Shown one piece after another: positions 15,979 to 23,453 of a stretch of 33,496 nt of DNA. The translations under genes and the position numbers were made by a program. A model generated the notes under the pieces. The model did no database searches. It worked only from the letters and a program-made list of their open reading frames with translations, and was not told the origin of the DNA. Position 1 is the first letter of the stretch, and every line of letters begins with the position of its first letter. This DNA comes from an uncultured Bacteroidales bacterium (lineage in GTDB: Bacteria > Bacteroidota > Bacteroidia > Bacteroidales > UBA932), in the NCBI GenBank assembly GCA_946187865.1, contig CAMHST010000023.1, forward strand, positions 1 to 33,496, given 5' to 3'.

Positions 15979-18585
15979 ATGAAACTACGCATCGTCCCTT
16001 TCGTCTTCCTATTACTGGCTTTATCCTGCTCCCGTGAGGCGGAGACCACTCAGAAAGAGCAGCCCGCAGCCATGGAGCAGCCCTCGCTCACATCCGGAAC
16101 CACCCCCGGCGTCATCCGTGTCAAATTCAAGCATGAGCCTGAAGAAGGCACCACGTTTACCTTGGGCAGTTACACCCTTACCCGGACGTTTCCTCCTGCA
16201 GGGAAGTGGGAGAAGCGTCACCGCGCCGCAGGTCTTCACCTGTGGTACGACGTCATTTTTGACGAGACCGTTCCGGTGACCAAGGCTGGGGAAGCGATTG
16301 CGTCCGCCTTCGAAGATATAGAAATCGTGGAGTATATCCCCGAGGCGAAGACCCGGGAGATGGCGTATCCCTTCAACGATCCCAGGCTCCCGGAGCAGTG
16401 GCACTATCAGAATCCCGGCGGTAAAGACCAGTGGGCAGAAGGCTGCGACGTAAATGCTTTCCGCGCCTGGACCATCGAGACCGGAAAACCGGAAGTGATT
16501 GTGGCGGTGAACGATATCGGCGTAGATTACATGCACGAAGACCTGCATGCCAACATGTGGGTGAACGAGGCGGAGCTTAACGGACTGCCGGGCGAAGATG
16601 ACGACAATAACGGCTATGCCGACGATATCTACGGCTACAGTTTCATGTCCACGGACGGGAAGGTGGCTGTCGGCAAGATTGAGCCCGGTGACCACGGCAC
16701 GCATGTTGCCGGCACGATTGCCGCCGTGAACAACAATGGAATCGGCGTAGGCGGCATTGCCGGAGGAAACGGCACTCCCGGCAGCGGCGTACGCCTGATG
16801 GTAACCCAGACCCTGGACGGACGTAACGGCGCCCTGACTCCCGCTTCCTTCGTGTACGCGGCAGACAATGGTGCAGTATTGATTAACTGCAGTTGGGGAT
16901 TCACCAACAACGAACAGGAAACCCCAAAATCCTACGTAGAGGCGATTGACTACTTCAACGCCAACGCCGGACTGGACGAGAACGGCGAGCAGACCGGGCC
17001 CATGGCCGGCGGTCTAATTATTTTCGCAGCAGGCAACGACGGCCGCGAGATTGAGCACCCTGCCATGGATGACAATGTTTTTGCCGTAGCTGCCCTGAGT
17101 GCCAATTATGTCCGTTCCTACTTCACCAGCTTTGGCGAATGGGTAGACATCAGCGCTCCGGGCGGTGATGCCAACCGCAGGACTTACATCCTTTCCACCC
17201 TTCCGAACAACCAATACGGCAACATGCAGGGGTCGTCCATGGCCGCTCCGCATGTAACCGGAGTAGCCGCCCTGCTGGTGTCCTACTATGGGGCGGGCAA
17301 GAAAGGTTTCACCCGGGACAAACTCATCCACCTGCTCCAGAGCACGGCTAATAAGAAAGCCCTTGAGGAGAATGGTTCCTATGCCACCCGTCTCGGCGCC
17401 GGCCTGGTGGACGCCTATGCCGCCCTTACCGCCGGAGATGACCAGGTACCGATGCCTGTCTCTGTCCTGAACGGAACGGCTAACGCCAATGCCATAAACT
17501 TGGAATGGACGGTACCCGGTTCAGAGGACGTGAATCCTCCGTATAAGTTTACGATCTATTATGGCACCGTATCGCTGGCCGGACTGGATCCGGACAACCT
17601 GCCGGGGAGTGTCAGTTCAGTCGATCTCCTTACTTACGGCCGAAAGACAGGAGAGAACATGTCCCAGACCTTCCCGGGGCTATCCTTCGATACCGACTAT
17701 CATTTCCGCATCCGAAGCGAAAGCCTCACCGGCCTTGTCTCAGAGCTGTCCAAGGAAATAATCATCCGCACCGGGCACAACAATCCTCCGGTAATCACAC
17801 CCCTGGACGGGACGACCGCTACGATTCGCTCCTTCGAAACCGGAACGCTACGTTTCCGTCTGGAAGATGCCGACGGACACACCCTCACCCCTGAGGTTAC
17901 TCAAATCAAGGGACTGACTGTCACTCGCTCGGACGACGGGCTCCTGACGCTCTCGCTCAGCGGCCTGAGCAGCGGGCCGGGCCAGTTCGACGGAACCATC
18001 CGGGTGTCGGACGGCTATGTGACAGCGGAGCAGGGCTTTGCTTTCATCGTGCAGCCGAACACCGCACCGGTTGTTACCTCCGCCATAGCGGACCAGATAT
18101 TCAACGGTTTGTCGGATAGCCGTACCATCGACCTGGGAGAGTTTTTCTCGGATGCCGATGGGGAAACCCTCACTTATAAGGCAGAGTCTTCGACAGCAAG
18201 TATCATTGTAAAGACGTCGATAGAGGGAAGCAAACTCACCCTTGTTTCCAATTCCTTCGGCATGAACAGCATAACGGTTACCGCCACCGATGGAAGCGGG
18301 GCAAGCGCATCCCAGTCGTTCCGAGTACTGGTGCGAGATGGCAGCACCCCGGTGGAAGCCTATCCCAATCCGGTAAAGGACTACCTGAACATCCGGACAA
18401 GTGAGCTGGGAGCCGCTTCAGTAAAACTGATCAATTCCCTGGGCGGATCTGTATTCAACGCTCAGATTCAGACCTCTCCCTTTGACCCTGTGCCGATAGA
18501 TTGCAGGAGCTTCCCGGCCGGGGTGTATACCCTTATGGTCACCTTTAATGGGGATACCGTTGTGAAAACTATCGTAAAACAATAA
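15979..18585 (+). CDS. Subtilisin-like S8 serine protease with type IX C-terminal sorting domain
   Basis: Predicted cell-surface or secreted endopeptidase of 868 residues. The N-terminus has a lipobox-like LALSC (Cys17). A propeptide-like region runs to about 125. The catalytic domain (about 135-485) holds Asp179 (NDIGVDYMHEDL), His239 (GDHGTHVAGT), oxyanion Asn353 (FAAGNDG) and Ser420 (GSSMAAPHVTG), so the triad is complete. A fibronectin-III-like domain follows (about 490-600) and two Ig or cadherin-like repeats (about 600-785). Residues about 792-868 form a type A sorting domain (YPNPVKDYLNI to the end), the signal for export through the type IX system. Having both a lipobox and a CTD is odd; one may be non-functional. 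A PorV/PorQ-like gene follows 12 bp later. Confidence 0.92.
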   Translation: MKLRIVPFVFLLLALSCSREAETTQKEQPAAMEQPSLTSGTTPGVIRVKFKHEPEEGTTFTLGSYTLTRTFPPAGKWEKRHRAAGLHLWYDVIFDETVPVTKAGEAIASAFEDIEIVEYIPEAKTREMAYPFNDPRLPEQWHYQNPGGKDQWAEGCDVNAFRAWTIETGKPEVIVAVNDIGVDYMHEDLHANMWVNEAELNGLPGEDDDNNGYADDIYGYSFMSTDGKVAVGKIEPGDHGTHVAGTIAAVNNNGIGVGGIAGGNGTPGSGVRLMVTQTLDGRNGALTPASFVYAADNGAVLINCSWGFTNNEQETPKSYVEAIDYFNANAGLDENGEQTGPMAGGLIIFAAGNDGREIEHPAMDDNVFAVAALSANYVRSYFTSFGEWVDISAPGGDANRRTYILSTLPNNQYGNMQGSSMAAPHVTGVAALLVSYYGAGKKGFTRDKLIHLLQSTANKKALEENGSYATRLGAGLVDAYAALTAGDDQVPMPVSVLNGTANANAINLEWTVPGSEDVNPPYKFTIYYGTVSLAGLDPDNLPGSVSSVDLLTYGRKTGENMSQTFPGLSFDTDYHFRIRSESLTGLVSELSKEIIIRTGHNNPPVITPLDGTTATIRSFETGTLRFRLEDADGHTLTPEVTQIKGLTVTRSDDGLLTLSLSGLSSGPGQFDGTIRVSDGYVTAEQGFAFIVQPNTAPVVTSAIADQIFNGLSDSRTIDLGEFFSDADGETLTYKAESSTASIIVKTSIEGSKLTLVSNSFGMNSITVTATDGSGASASQSFRVLVRDGSTPVEAYPNPVKDYLNIRTSELGAASVKLINSLGGSVFNAQIQTSPFDPVPIDCRSFPAGVYTLMVTFNGDTVVKTIVKQ

Positions 18586-18597
18586 ATCAGGAAAGCC

Positions 18598-19488
18598 ATG
18601 AAAAAGTATTTGATTCCGCTTGTCTGCCTGGCCGTATCACTGCCCGCCCGGGCGCAAAGCCTTGGCTTTCTTCAGATAAGCTCAGACGCCGCAGTCTCCG
18701 GAATGGCCGGAGCCGGGGTGGCCCTACATAGCAACGCTCCCATAGACAATAATATGGCCGATGCCGCTTTAGGTACCGAAACCCTCTCTGTGGGGGCAGG
18801 CTATACCCTCTGGCAGCCTGCGGTGGCCTCCGGATATGGCCTTATTGGCGTAAATGCCTCCTACCGGATTATTCCTAAACTCACGGTAGCCCTTTCTGTC
18901 AAGGACTTCGGCTCTCCGTCCTATGACATTGTCCAGGCCGACGGACGCGTCACGGACACGTTCAAGCCCATGGACCTTGCCATTGGTGCCGGCGCGGCAT
19001 ATCAGCTCATGGACGGTCTCTCGGTTGGAGTAGCGGCACAATTTGTCCACTCGTCCCTTGGACCGGAAGCAAAGTCCTCTACCGTTGCCGTAAACTTGTC
19101 GGCCAAGTACCGTTCCGGAGGCTTGCAGGCTGGATTGGGGGTGAATAATATCGGCGGGAATATCAGCTACGGCGGTGACCCTTACACCCTTCCCATGCTG
19201 GCAAAAGGCGGCGTGGCCTATTCGGTTGCCGGCTTTACCGCCGCGCTGGAGGCCGGCTATGTATTCAAGGCCGGACTGATGGCTTCCCTGGGGCTGGAAT
19301 ACGGTTTCAAAGATATGTTCTTTGTACGCGGTGGTTACCACTACGGCAGTTCCCCGTATGTAATTCCCTCCCACGCCTCATTGGGCCTGGGGGTGGAGTT
19401 CGCCGGTTTCCGGATAGATGTGAGCTACCTTACGGCTTCCGCTACCCTCAGCAATACGTTAAGTGTAGGACTGGGATACTGCTTCTGA
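18598..19488 (+). CDS. PorV/PorQ family outer-membrane beta-barrel protein
   Basis: A 296-residue protein with a clear signal peptide (cleavage near ARA-QS, about residue 20) and many alternating strands of amphipathic Gly/Ala-rich sequence, ending in a strand with terminal Phe typical of barrels. The N-terminal pattern (FLQISSDAAVSGMAGAGVA) and C-terminal IPSHASLGLGVEF with DVSYLTASATL fit the PorV/PorQ family, outer-membrane components of type IX secretion that handle CTD cargo. It sits 12 bp after a CTD-bearing protease, so it may help deliver or anchor that protein. It is paralogous to the protein encoded at 29504-30427. The 65 bases after the stop show no clear terminator before the IS element. 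Confidence 0.83.
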   Translation: MKKYLIPLVCLAVSLPARAQSLGFLQISSDAAVSGMAGAGVALHSNAPIDNNMADAALGTETLSVGAGYTLWQPAVASGYGLIGVNASYRIIPKLTVALSVKDFGSPSYDIVQADGRVTDTFKPMDLAIGAGAAYQLMDGLSVGVAAQFVHSSLGPEAKSSTVAVNLSAKYRSGGLQAGLGVNNIGGNISYGGDPYTLPMLAKGGVAYSVAGFTAALEAGYVFKAGLMASLGLEYGFKDMFFVRGGYHYGSSPYVIPSHASLGLGVEFAGFRIDVSYLTASATLSNTLSVGLGYCF

Positions 19489-19552
19489 TTCGGTCGTACA
19501 ACAGTACTCTCTCAGCTTGTGCTTGCAGTTCTTGTTCGTCTGGAAACTGCTG

Positions 19553-20632
19553 GATTCTACTCTGAAGTGCAACGCTATGAAGTCTGACAGTATAACTTTA
19601 CTGTCATAAACAGAAAAAGCGACAGAGGATGGGATACAAGCATTTAACAAGGGCGCAGCGATATACGATTGAGGCGTTGCTGCAGACACCGATGAGCTTG
19701 AGGGAGATTGGAGAAGTAATCGGGGTCAGTACAGGTACAGTGAGCCGTGAGATCCGGAGGAACTGCGATATGCGAGGCTACCATCGGTACCGATGGCACC
19801 TTGCTCAAAAGAAGTATGAAAGAAGGATGAAGGCACGACGACACTACCTGAAGTTCACCGACGAGATGAAACGGACCGTGCGAAGGTTCATCATCTACGG
19901 CCAGTACAGCCCTGAGCAGATCTGCGGCCGTTTCCGGTTGAAAGGGGAAGAGATTGTATGTGCGGAGACAATCTACCGTTGGATCTGGCAGGAGAAGCGC
20001 CGGGGCAACGACGAGATGGCGCGCAACCTCAGACATCACGGGCGACGGAAGCGAAGACGTGACAGCCAGTACAGAACCAGAGGAATCATCCAGGACAGGG
20101 TTGACATATCGCAGAGGCCGGCGGTTGTAGATGAGAATAGGCGTTTTGGTGACTTTGAAATAGATACGATAATTGGCAAGAACCACAAGGGTGCCATTAT
20201 GACGACAAACGACAGGTGTACGCACTTGGTGCTGATCCGCAGGCTTGCTGGGAAAGAAGCCACCCAGCTGGCCAGCACGGCAATCGAGGCGCTGCTACCC
20301 TATAAAGACAAAATCTACACGATAACGGCTGACAACGGAAAGGAATTCGCACGCCATAAGGAGATCGCGAAGGGACTCGATGCCGAGTTTTACTTTGCCC
20401 GTCCGTACCACTCCTGGGAACGTGGCGCAAACGAAAACACGAATGGACTGATACGTCAATACATCCCGAAAGGTACGGACTTAAGCGAGCTGACCGACGA
20501 GATGCTTGCTGAGATAGAATGGAAACTAAACCACAGGCCCCGTAAGTCGCTAGGTTACAGGACACCGTTGGAATATTGCAAACAATTATTTAACTTTAAC
20601 TTTTGAAGTGTGTTGCACTTCTAATTAGAATT
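19553..20632 (+). mobile_element. IS30-family insertion sequence
   Basis: About 1.08 kb. The ends carry imperfect terminal inverted repeats: 19554-19573 against 20612-20631, 17 of 20 bases complementary, with the innermost 10 identical. The single gene is an intact DDE transposase. A 7-bp hairpin at 19586-19605 near the left end could block transcription entering from outside, a known feature of some IS elements. I cannot define a target-site duplication with confidence. The element lies just past the right protease operon and just before the AT-rich protease-serpin cassette. Confidence 0.85.
19629..20606 (+). CDS. IS30-family transposase
   Basis: Full-length DDE transposase of 325 residues. 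An N-terminal helix-turn-helix (about 5-45, LTRAQRYTIEALL to GTVSREIRRN) binds the ends. The catalytic core shows Asp179 in GDFEIDTIIG, Asp235 in TADNGKEF and Glu269 in WERGANENTNGLIRQY, the family's DDE signature, followed by NHRPRKSLGYRTP. No stop or frameshift interrupts it, so it may be active. Confidence 0.96.
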   Translation: MGYKHLTRAQRYTIEALLQTPMSLREIGEVIGVSTGTVSREIRRNCDMRGYHRYRWHLAQKKYERRMKARRHYLKFTDEMKRTVRRFIIYGQYSPEQICGRFRLKGEEIVCAETIYRWIWQEKRRGNDEMARNLRHHGRRKRRRDSQYRTRGIIQDRVDISQRPAVVDENRRFGDFEIDTIIGKNHKGAIMTTNDRCTHLVLIRRLAGKEATQLASTAIEALLPYKDKIYTITADNGKEFARHKEIAKGLDAEFYFARPYHSWERGANENTNGLIRQYIPKGTDLSELTDEMLAEIEWKLNHRPRKSLGYRTPLEYCKQLFNFNF

Positions 20633-20700
20633 CACCATTTAAAAAAATTTGTATGTACCTAAATTATCCAGTTATCCCTTATCCTAATAGAATACTAAAT

Positions 20701-22110
20701 GTGAAAAATATAATCATTTTCTTCATTTCTCTGCTGCCATTTTGTTCCTGCTCCAGATATGAAGCATATAATTCTTCTATTCTATCATCGGATTTAATAT
20801 CTGGCTTAAAGGTTGAGACTAAATCTTCTTCGAACGAGGACTACCGTGTATCAGAGAAAGACATAGATTCTTACATTAGATATAAAGAACTTTCCCTAGA
20901 TAAGAATATTATTGTCCAATCCATCGTTCCACTTGACAATTCTGCGGCATTTGTGATTAATTATGATACAGGTTGGGAAATTATTTCCGGGGATAAGCGC
21001 GTCCCCCCTGTTCTCGCAGAATCAAGTGAAGGTTTTTTTGACTACGATCAGTGTCCAGAACCAATTAAGGAATGGCTATCCCCTTCACTTTCACAGATAT
21101 CACTTTTACAATCACTTCCAGATTCCTATGATGAAGGGCAGATTAATTATGAAAATATCACAAAGAATGTTGACTTTTGGAGAGCTATTTCTGCAGATAA
21201 CGCATTTGTTCAAGAGAAGTATTTAGAGACTTTAACAAAAAGTGGAGACGATGAAATAATCATTGACCCAAATCTCCCTGGTCACTGGGAATTAGTTGAT
21301 ATTCATTACAACTATATAGACTACACTTATAACGTTTCGTATTACATACCTCATTGGCAACAGTCTGCCCCTTATAATGCCTATTCTCCTTTTCTGAGTG
21401 CTTTAGATACAACTCGTGCCTTGGCTGGATGCGGTGCTGTTGCAGGAGCCGGTCTTTTGTTTCAATTGAACCGAGAAATTGGCATTCCGAATACGGCACC
21501 TACTGAAGGGTATGTTTCCGGGTATGTTGGAGGAATAGTTACACAATCTTTTACCAATTATACTTCTACCGCTTGGAATCAAATGGAGTATAACAATAAT
21601 CTTGCAGCGCTTTTAATTGGTTCCATAGGTAACGCTGTCAATATGAATTATACATCAAGCGGATCTTATACAACTATTGATTCTATCGTTACAGGTGTGA
21701 TTAATCCTTTAGGACTATCTTATAGTTACTCAGACCACTACGTAGATAGTCTCGCTTTTCAATCAATTCTAAACGGGAGTGCTGTTTTAATCCGCGGTAA
21801 CCATTATAATAACCCTGATGCCAGTGGGCATATTTTCCTAATTAACGGATATCGTAATTATAGGCTATGTACGTTATACGAGTACTTTTGGGTCTACGAT
21901 GTTGATCCAGAAGAAAATACTCCAATAGCTCCGAGTAGATTTGAATATGAGTATACTAGCGGCCAAATTAATAAAATCAATATGCACTGGGGATTGGATC
22001 CTGCATATGATTTATTATGGTTTGGAACTGGCGATCAATGGGTAGTCGGGTCAATCTATTGTGATCGCAACCATAGAATGTATTATGATTTTCATTTGCC
22101 TAATAACTAA
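20701..22110 (+). CDS. C10-like cysteine protease, lipoprotein (AT-rich)
   Basis: Predicted cysteine endopeptidase of the streptopain type, 469 residues from a GTG start at 20701. That start gives a proper lipoprotein signal (LLPFCSC, lipidation at Cys15 or Cys17); the in-frame ATG at 20653 would add 16 polar residues before it. The prodomain-like region includes AAFVINYDTGWEIISGD (about 82-98). The catalytic region has WQQSAPYNAYSP (about 219-230), Cys244 in LAGCGAVAGAG, His377 in SGHIFLINGY and MHWG near 428. The usual GCVATA motif is changed to GCGAVA, so activity should be confirmed. The DNA is much more AT-rich than the flanking operons, which together with the adjacent IS30 suggests transfer. 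The serpin gene begins 6 bp after the stop. Confidence 0.82.
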   Translation: MKNIIIFFISLLPFCSCSRYEAYNSSILSSDLISGLKVETKSSSNEDYRVSEKDIDSYIRYKELSLDKNIIVQSIVPLDNSAAFVINYDTGWEIISGDKRVPPVLAESSEGFFDYDQCPEPIKEWLSPSLSQISLLQSLPDSYDEGQINYENITKNVDFWRAISADNAFVQEKYLETLTKSGDDEIIIDPNLPGHWELVDIHYNYIDYTYNVSYYIPHWQQSAPYNAYSPFLSALDTTRALAGCGAVAGAGLLFQLNREIGIPNTAPTEGYVSGYVGGIVTQSFTNYTSTAWNQMEYNNNLAALLIGSIGNAVNMNYTSSGSYTTIDSIVTGVINPLGLSYSYSDHYVDSLAFQSILNGSAVLIRGNHYNNPDASGHIFLINGYRNYRLCTLYEYFWVYDVDPEENTPIAPSRFEYEYTSGQINKINMHWGLDPAYDLLWFGTGDQWVVGSIYCDRNHRMYYDFHLPNN

Positions 22111-22116
22111 TTAATT

Positions 22117-23334
22117 ATGTCATTTAAAAATATTACATTATTATTCTTTTCCCTGTCGGTTTTGTGCCTATCTTGTGAGAAAGGGACCTCGAATATAGTT
22201 ACAACAAAAGAAGCAGTTCCTATTGTTTTAACAAAGGCTCAAGAAGGATTTCGTGATGCTGCAAATACTTTTGGCATAGAAGTTTTCAGAAATGTATACA
22301 AAGATGCCCTTGGAAAGGATGTCATCTGCTCTCCCTTTAGCCTGAGTATGGCTCTAGCCATGTCGGCGCAAGGGGCCAAAGCCGATACATGGAATCAGTT
22401 TGCTGCCGTATTAAACTGGGGAAACGCATCAAAAGAGGATATCGCAGACTACTATAAAGCCATGATTTCCGGATTGGCTAAAGCAGATCCTGCGGTTGGC
22501 TTTGGAAACGAATCCTCTGTCTGGGTAACGTCAAACTACGTCATTAAACCGGATTATAAACAGACGCTATCAAGTTTTTTTTCTGCAGAGTCTTATGAAA
22601 CCGATTTTTCAAAGGCCGCATCTGTAGACCTGATTAATAATTGGGTCGCCAGTAAAACGGAAGGAAAGATTACCCAGATGCTTACAGAGCTTGACCCCCA
22701 GACCCGCCTGCTGCTACTTAATGCGTTGCTGTTCAAGGGACCTTGGTCTTATGAAACCACCAAGGCAAAGAAAGACAAGTTTTACGGAAACGCCGGAGAG
22801 AGCCGAAAAGACTTCTTTGACATGTCTTGTGAGATAATCAGGTACGAAAAAAGGGAGCGATACGAAGTATTCCGCCTTCCCTATGGCAACGGCTCTTACG
22901 ATATGACCGTTTTGCTTCCCTCAAAGGGTGTCCTTCTGCAAGATATTGTGGAGGATATTCACGTGTCGGACTTATTGCTGCACGATTATGCATCGGCCCA
23001 TGTTCATTTCCCGTGTTTTTCCCTTTCCTGGGATAGCGGGAGCAAGTTAATTATAAACGCACTACAAAAAACAGGGTTAACACTTCCCTTTTCTTCCAAT
23101 GCCGATTTCTCTGACATTCATGATAATCTGATGATTACCAGCATCCTGCAAAAAACCACAATTGATGTTAACGAGCAGGGGACCGAATTTGAAGCAGCAA
23201 CGCTGGTGCAAATGGGAGACGGGGCGGCCGGGACAGTCGACATTAAAGAAATAGTCGTAAACCGACCCTTCCTGTTTGCCATCCGCGAAACAAGCTCGGA
23301 TACATTCCTATTAATAGGAACGATTTCGAATTAA
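22117..23334 (+). CDS. Serpin-family protease inhibitor, lipoprotein
   Basis: Suicide-type protease inhibitor of 405 residues anchored by a lipobox at Cys20. Serpin signatures run through the protein: ICSPFSLSMALAM (70-82), INNWVASKTEGKI (173-185), LLNALLFKGPW (200-210), and the reactive-loop hinge QGTEFEAAT (354-362) followed by NRPFLFAIR (382-390). The hinge has the small residues needed for loop insertion, so it is probably inhibitory. Counting from the hinge places P1 around residues 367-371, a Gly/Ala-rich stretch, which points to elastase-like or cysteine proteases rather than trypsin. The gene lies 6 bp after a C10-like protease gene, so it may protect the cell from that enzyme or guard against foreign proteases. 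Miropin of Tannerella forsythia is a precedent for bacterial serpins of broad range. Confidence 0.93.
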   Translation: MSFKNITLLFFSLSVLCLSCEKGTSNIVTTKEAVPIVLTKAQEGFRDAANTFGIEVFRNVYKDALGKDVICSPFSLSMALAMSAQGAKADTWNQFAAVLNWGNASKEDIADYYKAMISGLAKADPAVGFGNESSVWVTSNYVIKPDYKQTLSSFFSAESYETDFSKAASVDLINNWVASKTEGKITQMLTELDPQTRLLLLNALLFKGPWSYETTKAKKDKFYGNAGESRKDFFDMSCEIIRYEKRERYEVFRLPYGNGSYDMTVLLPSKGVLLQDIVEDIHVSDLLLHDYASAHVHFPCFSLSWDSGSKLIINALQKTGLTLPFSSNADFSDIHDNLMITSILQKTTIDVNEQGTEFEAATLVQMGDGAAGTVDIKEIVVNRPFLFAIRETSSDTFLLIGTISN

Positions 23335-23353
23335 GCCCTGCGCCCCCCTCGTA

Positions 23354-23446
23354 GGAACCCTCCGCATCGAGGCGCAGAACACCAGCGTCGTCTCCTTCGC
23401 CAATGTCCGCGGCATTAACGCCATCGACATCCTGGAGTTCTGAGCA
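23354..23446 (+). pseudogene. Remnant of the 3' end of a BACON lipoprotein gene
   Basis: These 93 bases match the end of the gene at 921-1757 (inverted copy 918-1010) at 91 of 93 positions. They encode the final 29 residues and stop, with two substitutions (Ala to Thr and Thr to Ala). No start codon or upstream BACON sequence remains: the similarity ends at 23354, 19 bases after the serpin stop. It is a truncated gene fragment and is very unlikely to be expressed as a protein. The interval 23335-23453 otherwise holds no gene or clear terminator. Confidence 0.9.
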
Positions 23447-23453
23447 ATACCCT

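Noticed and set aside
20653..20700. ATG start for the AT-rich C10-like gene
   Set aside because: It would put 16 polar residues before a standard lipoprotein signal peptide. The in-frame GTG at 20701 gives a normal signal. The evidence is not absolute.
23336..23443. Small open frame after the serpin as a separate gene
   Set aside because: It lacks a start codon and corresponds to the tail of a BACON gene, so it is a remnant.
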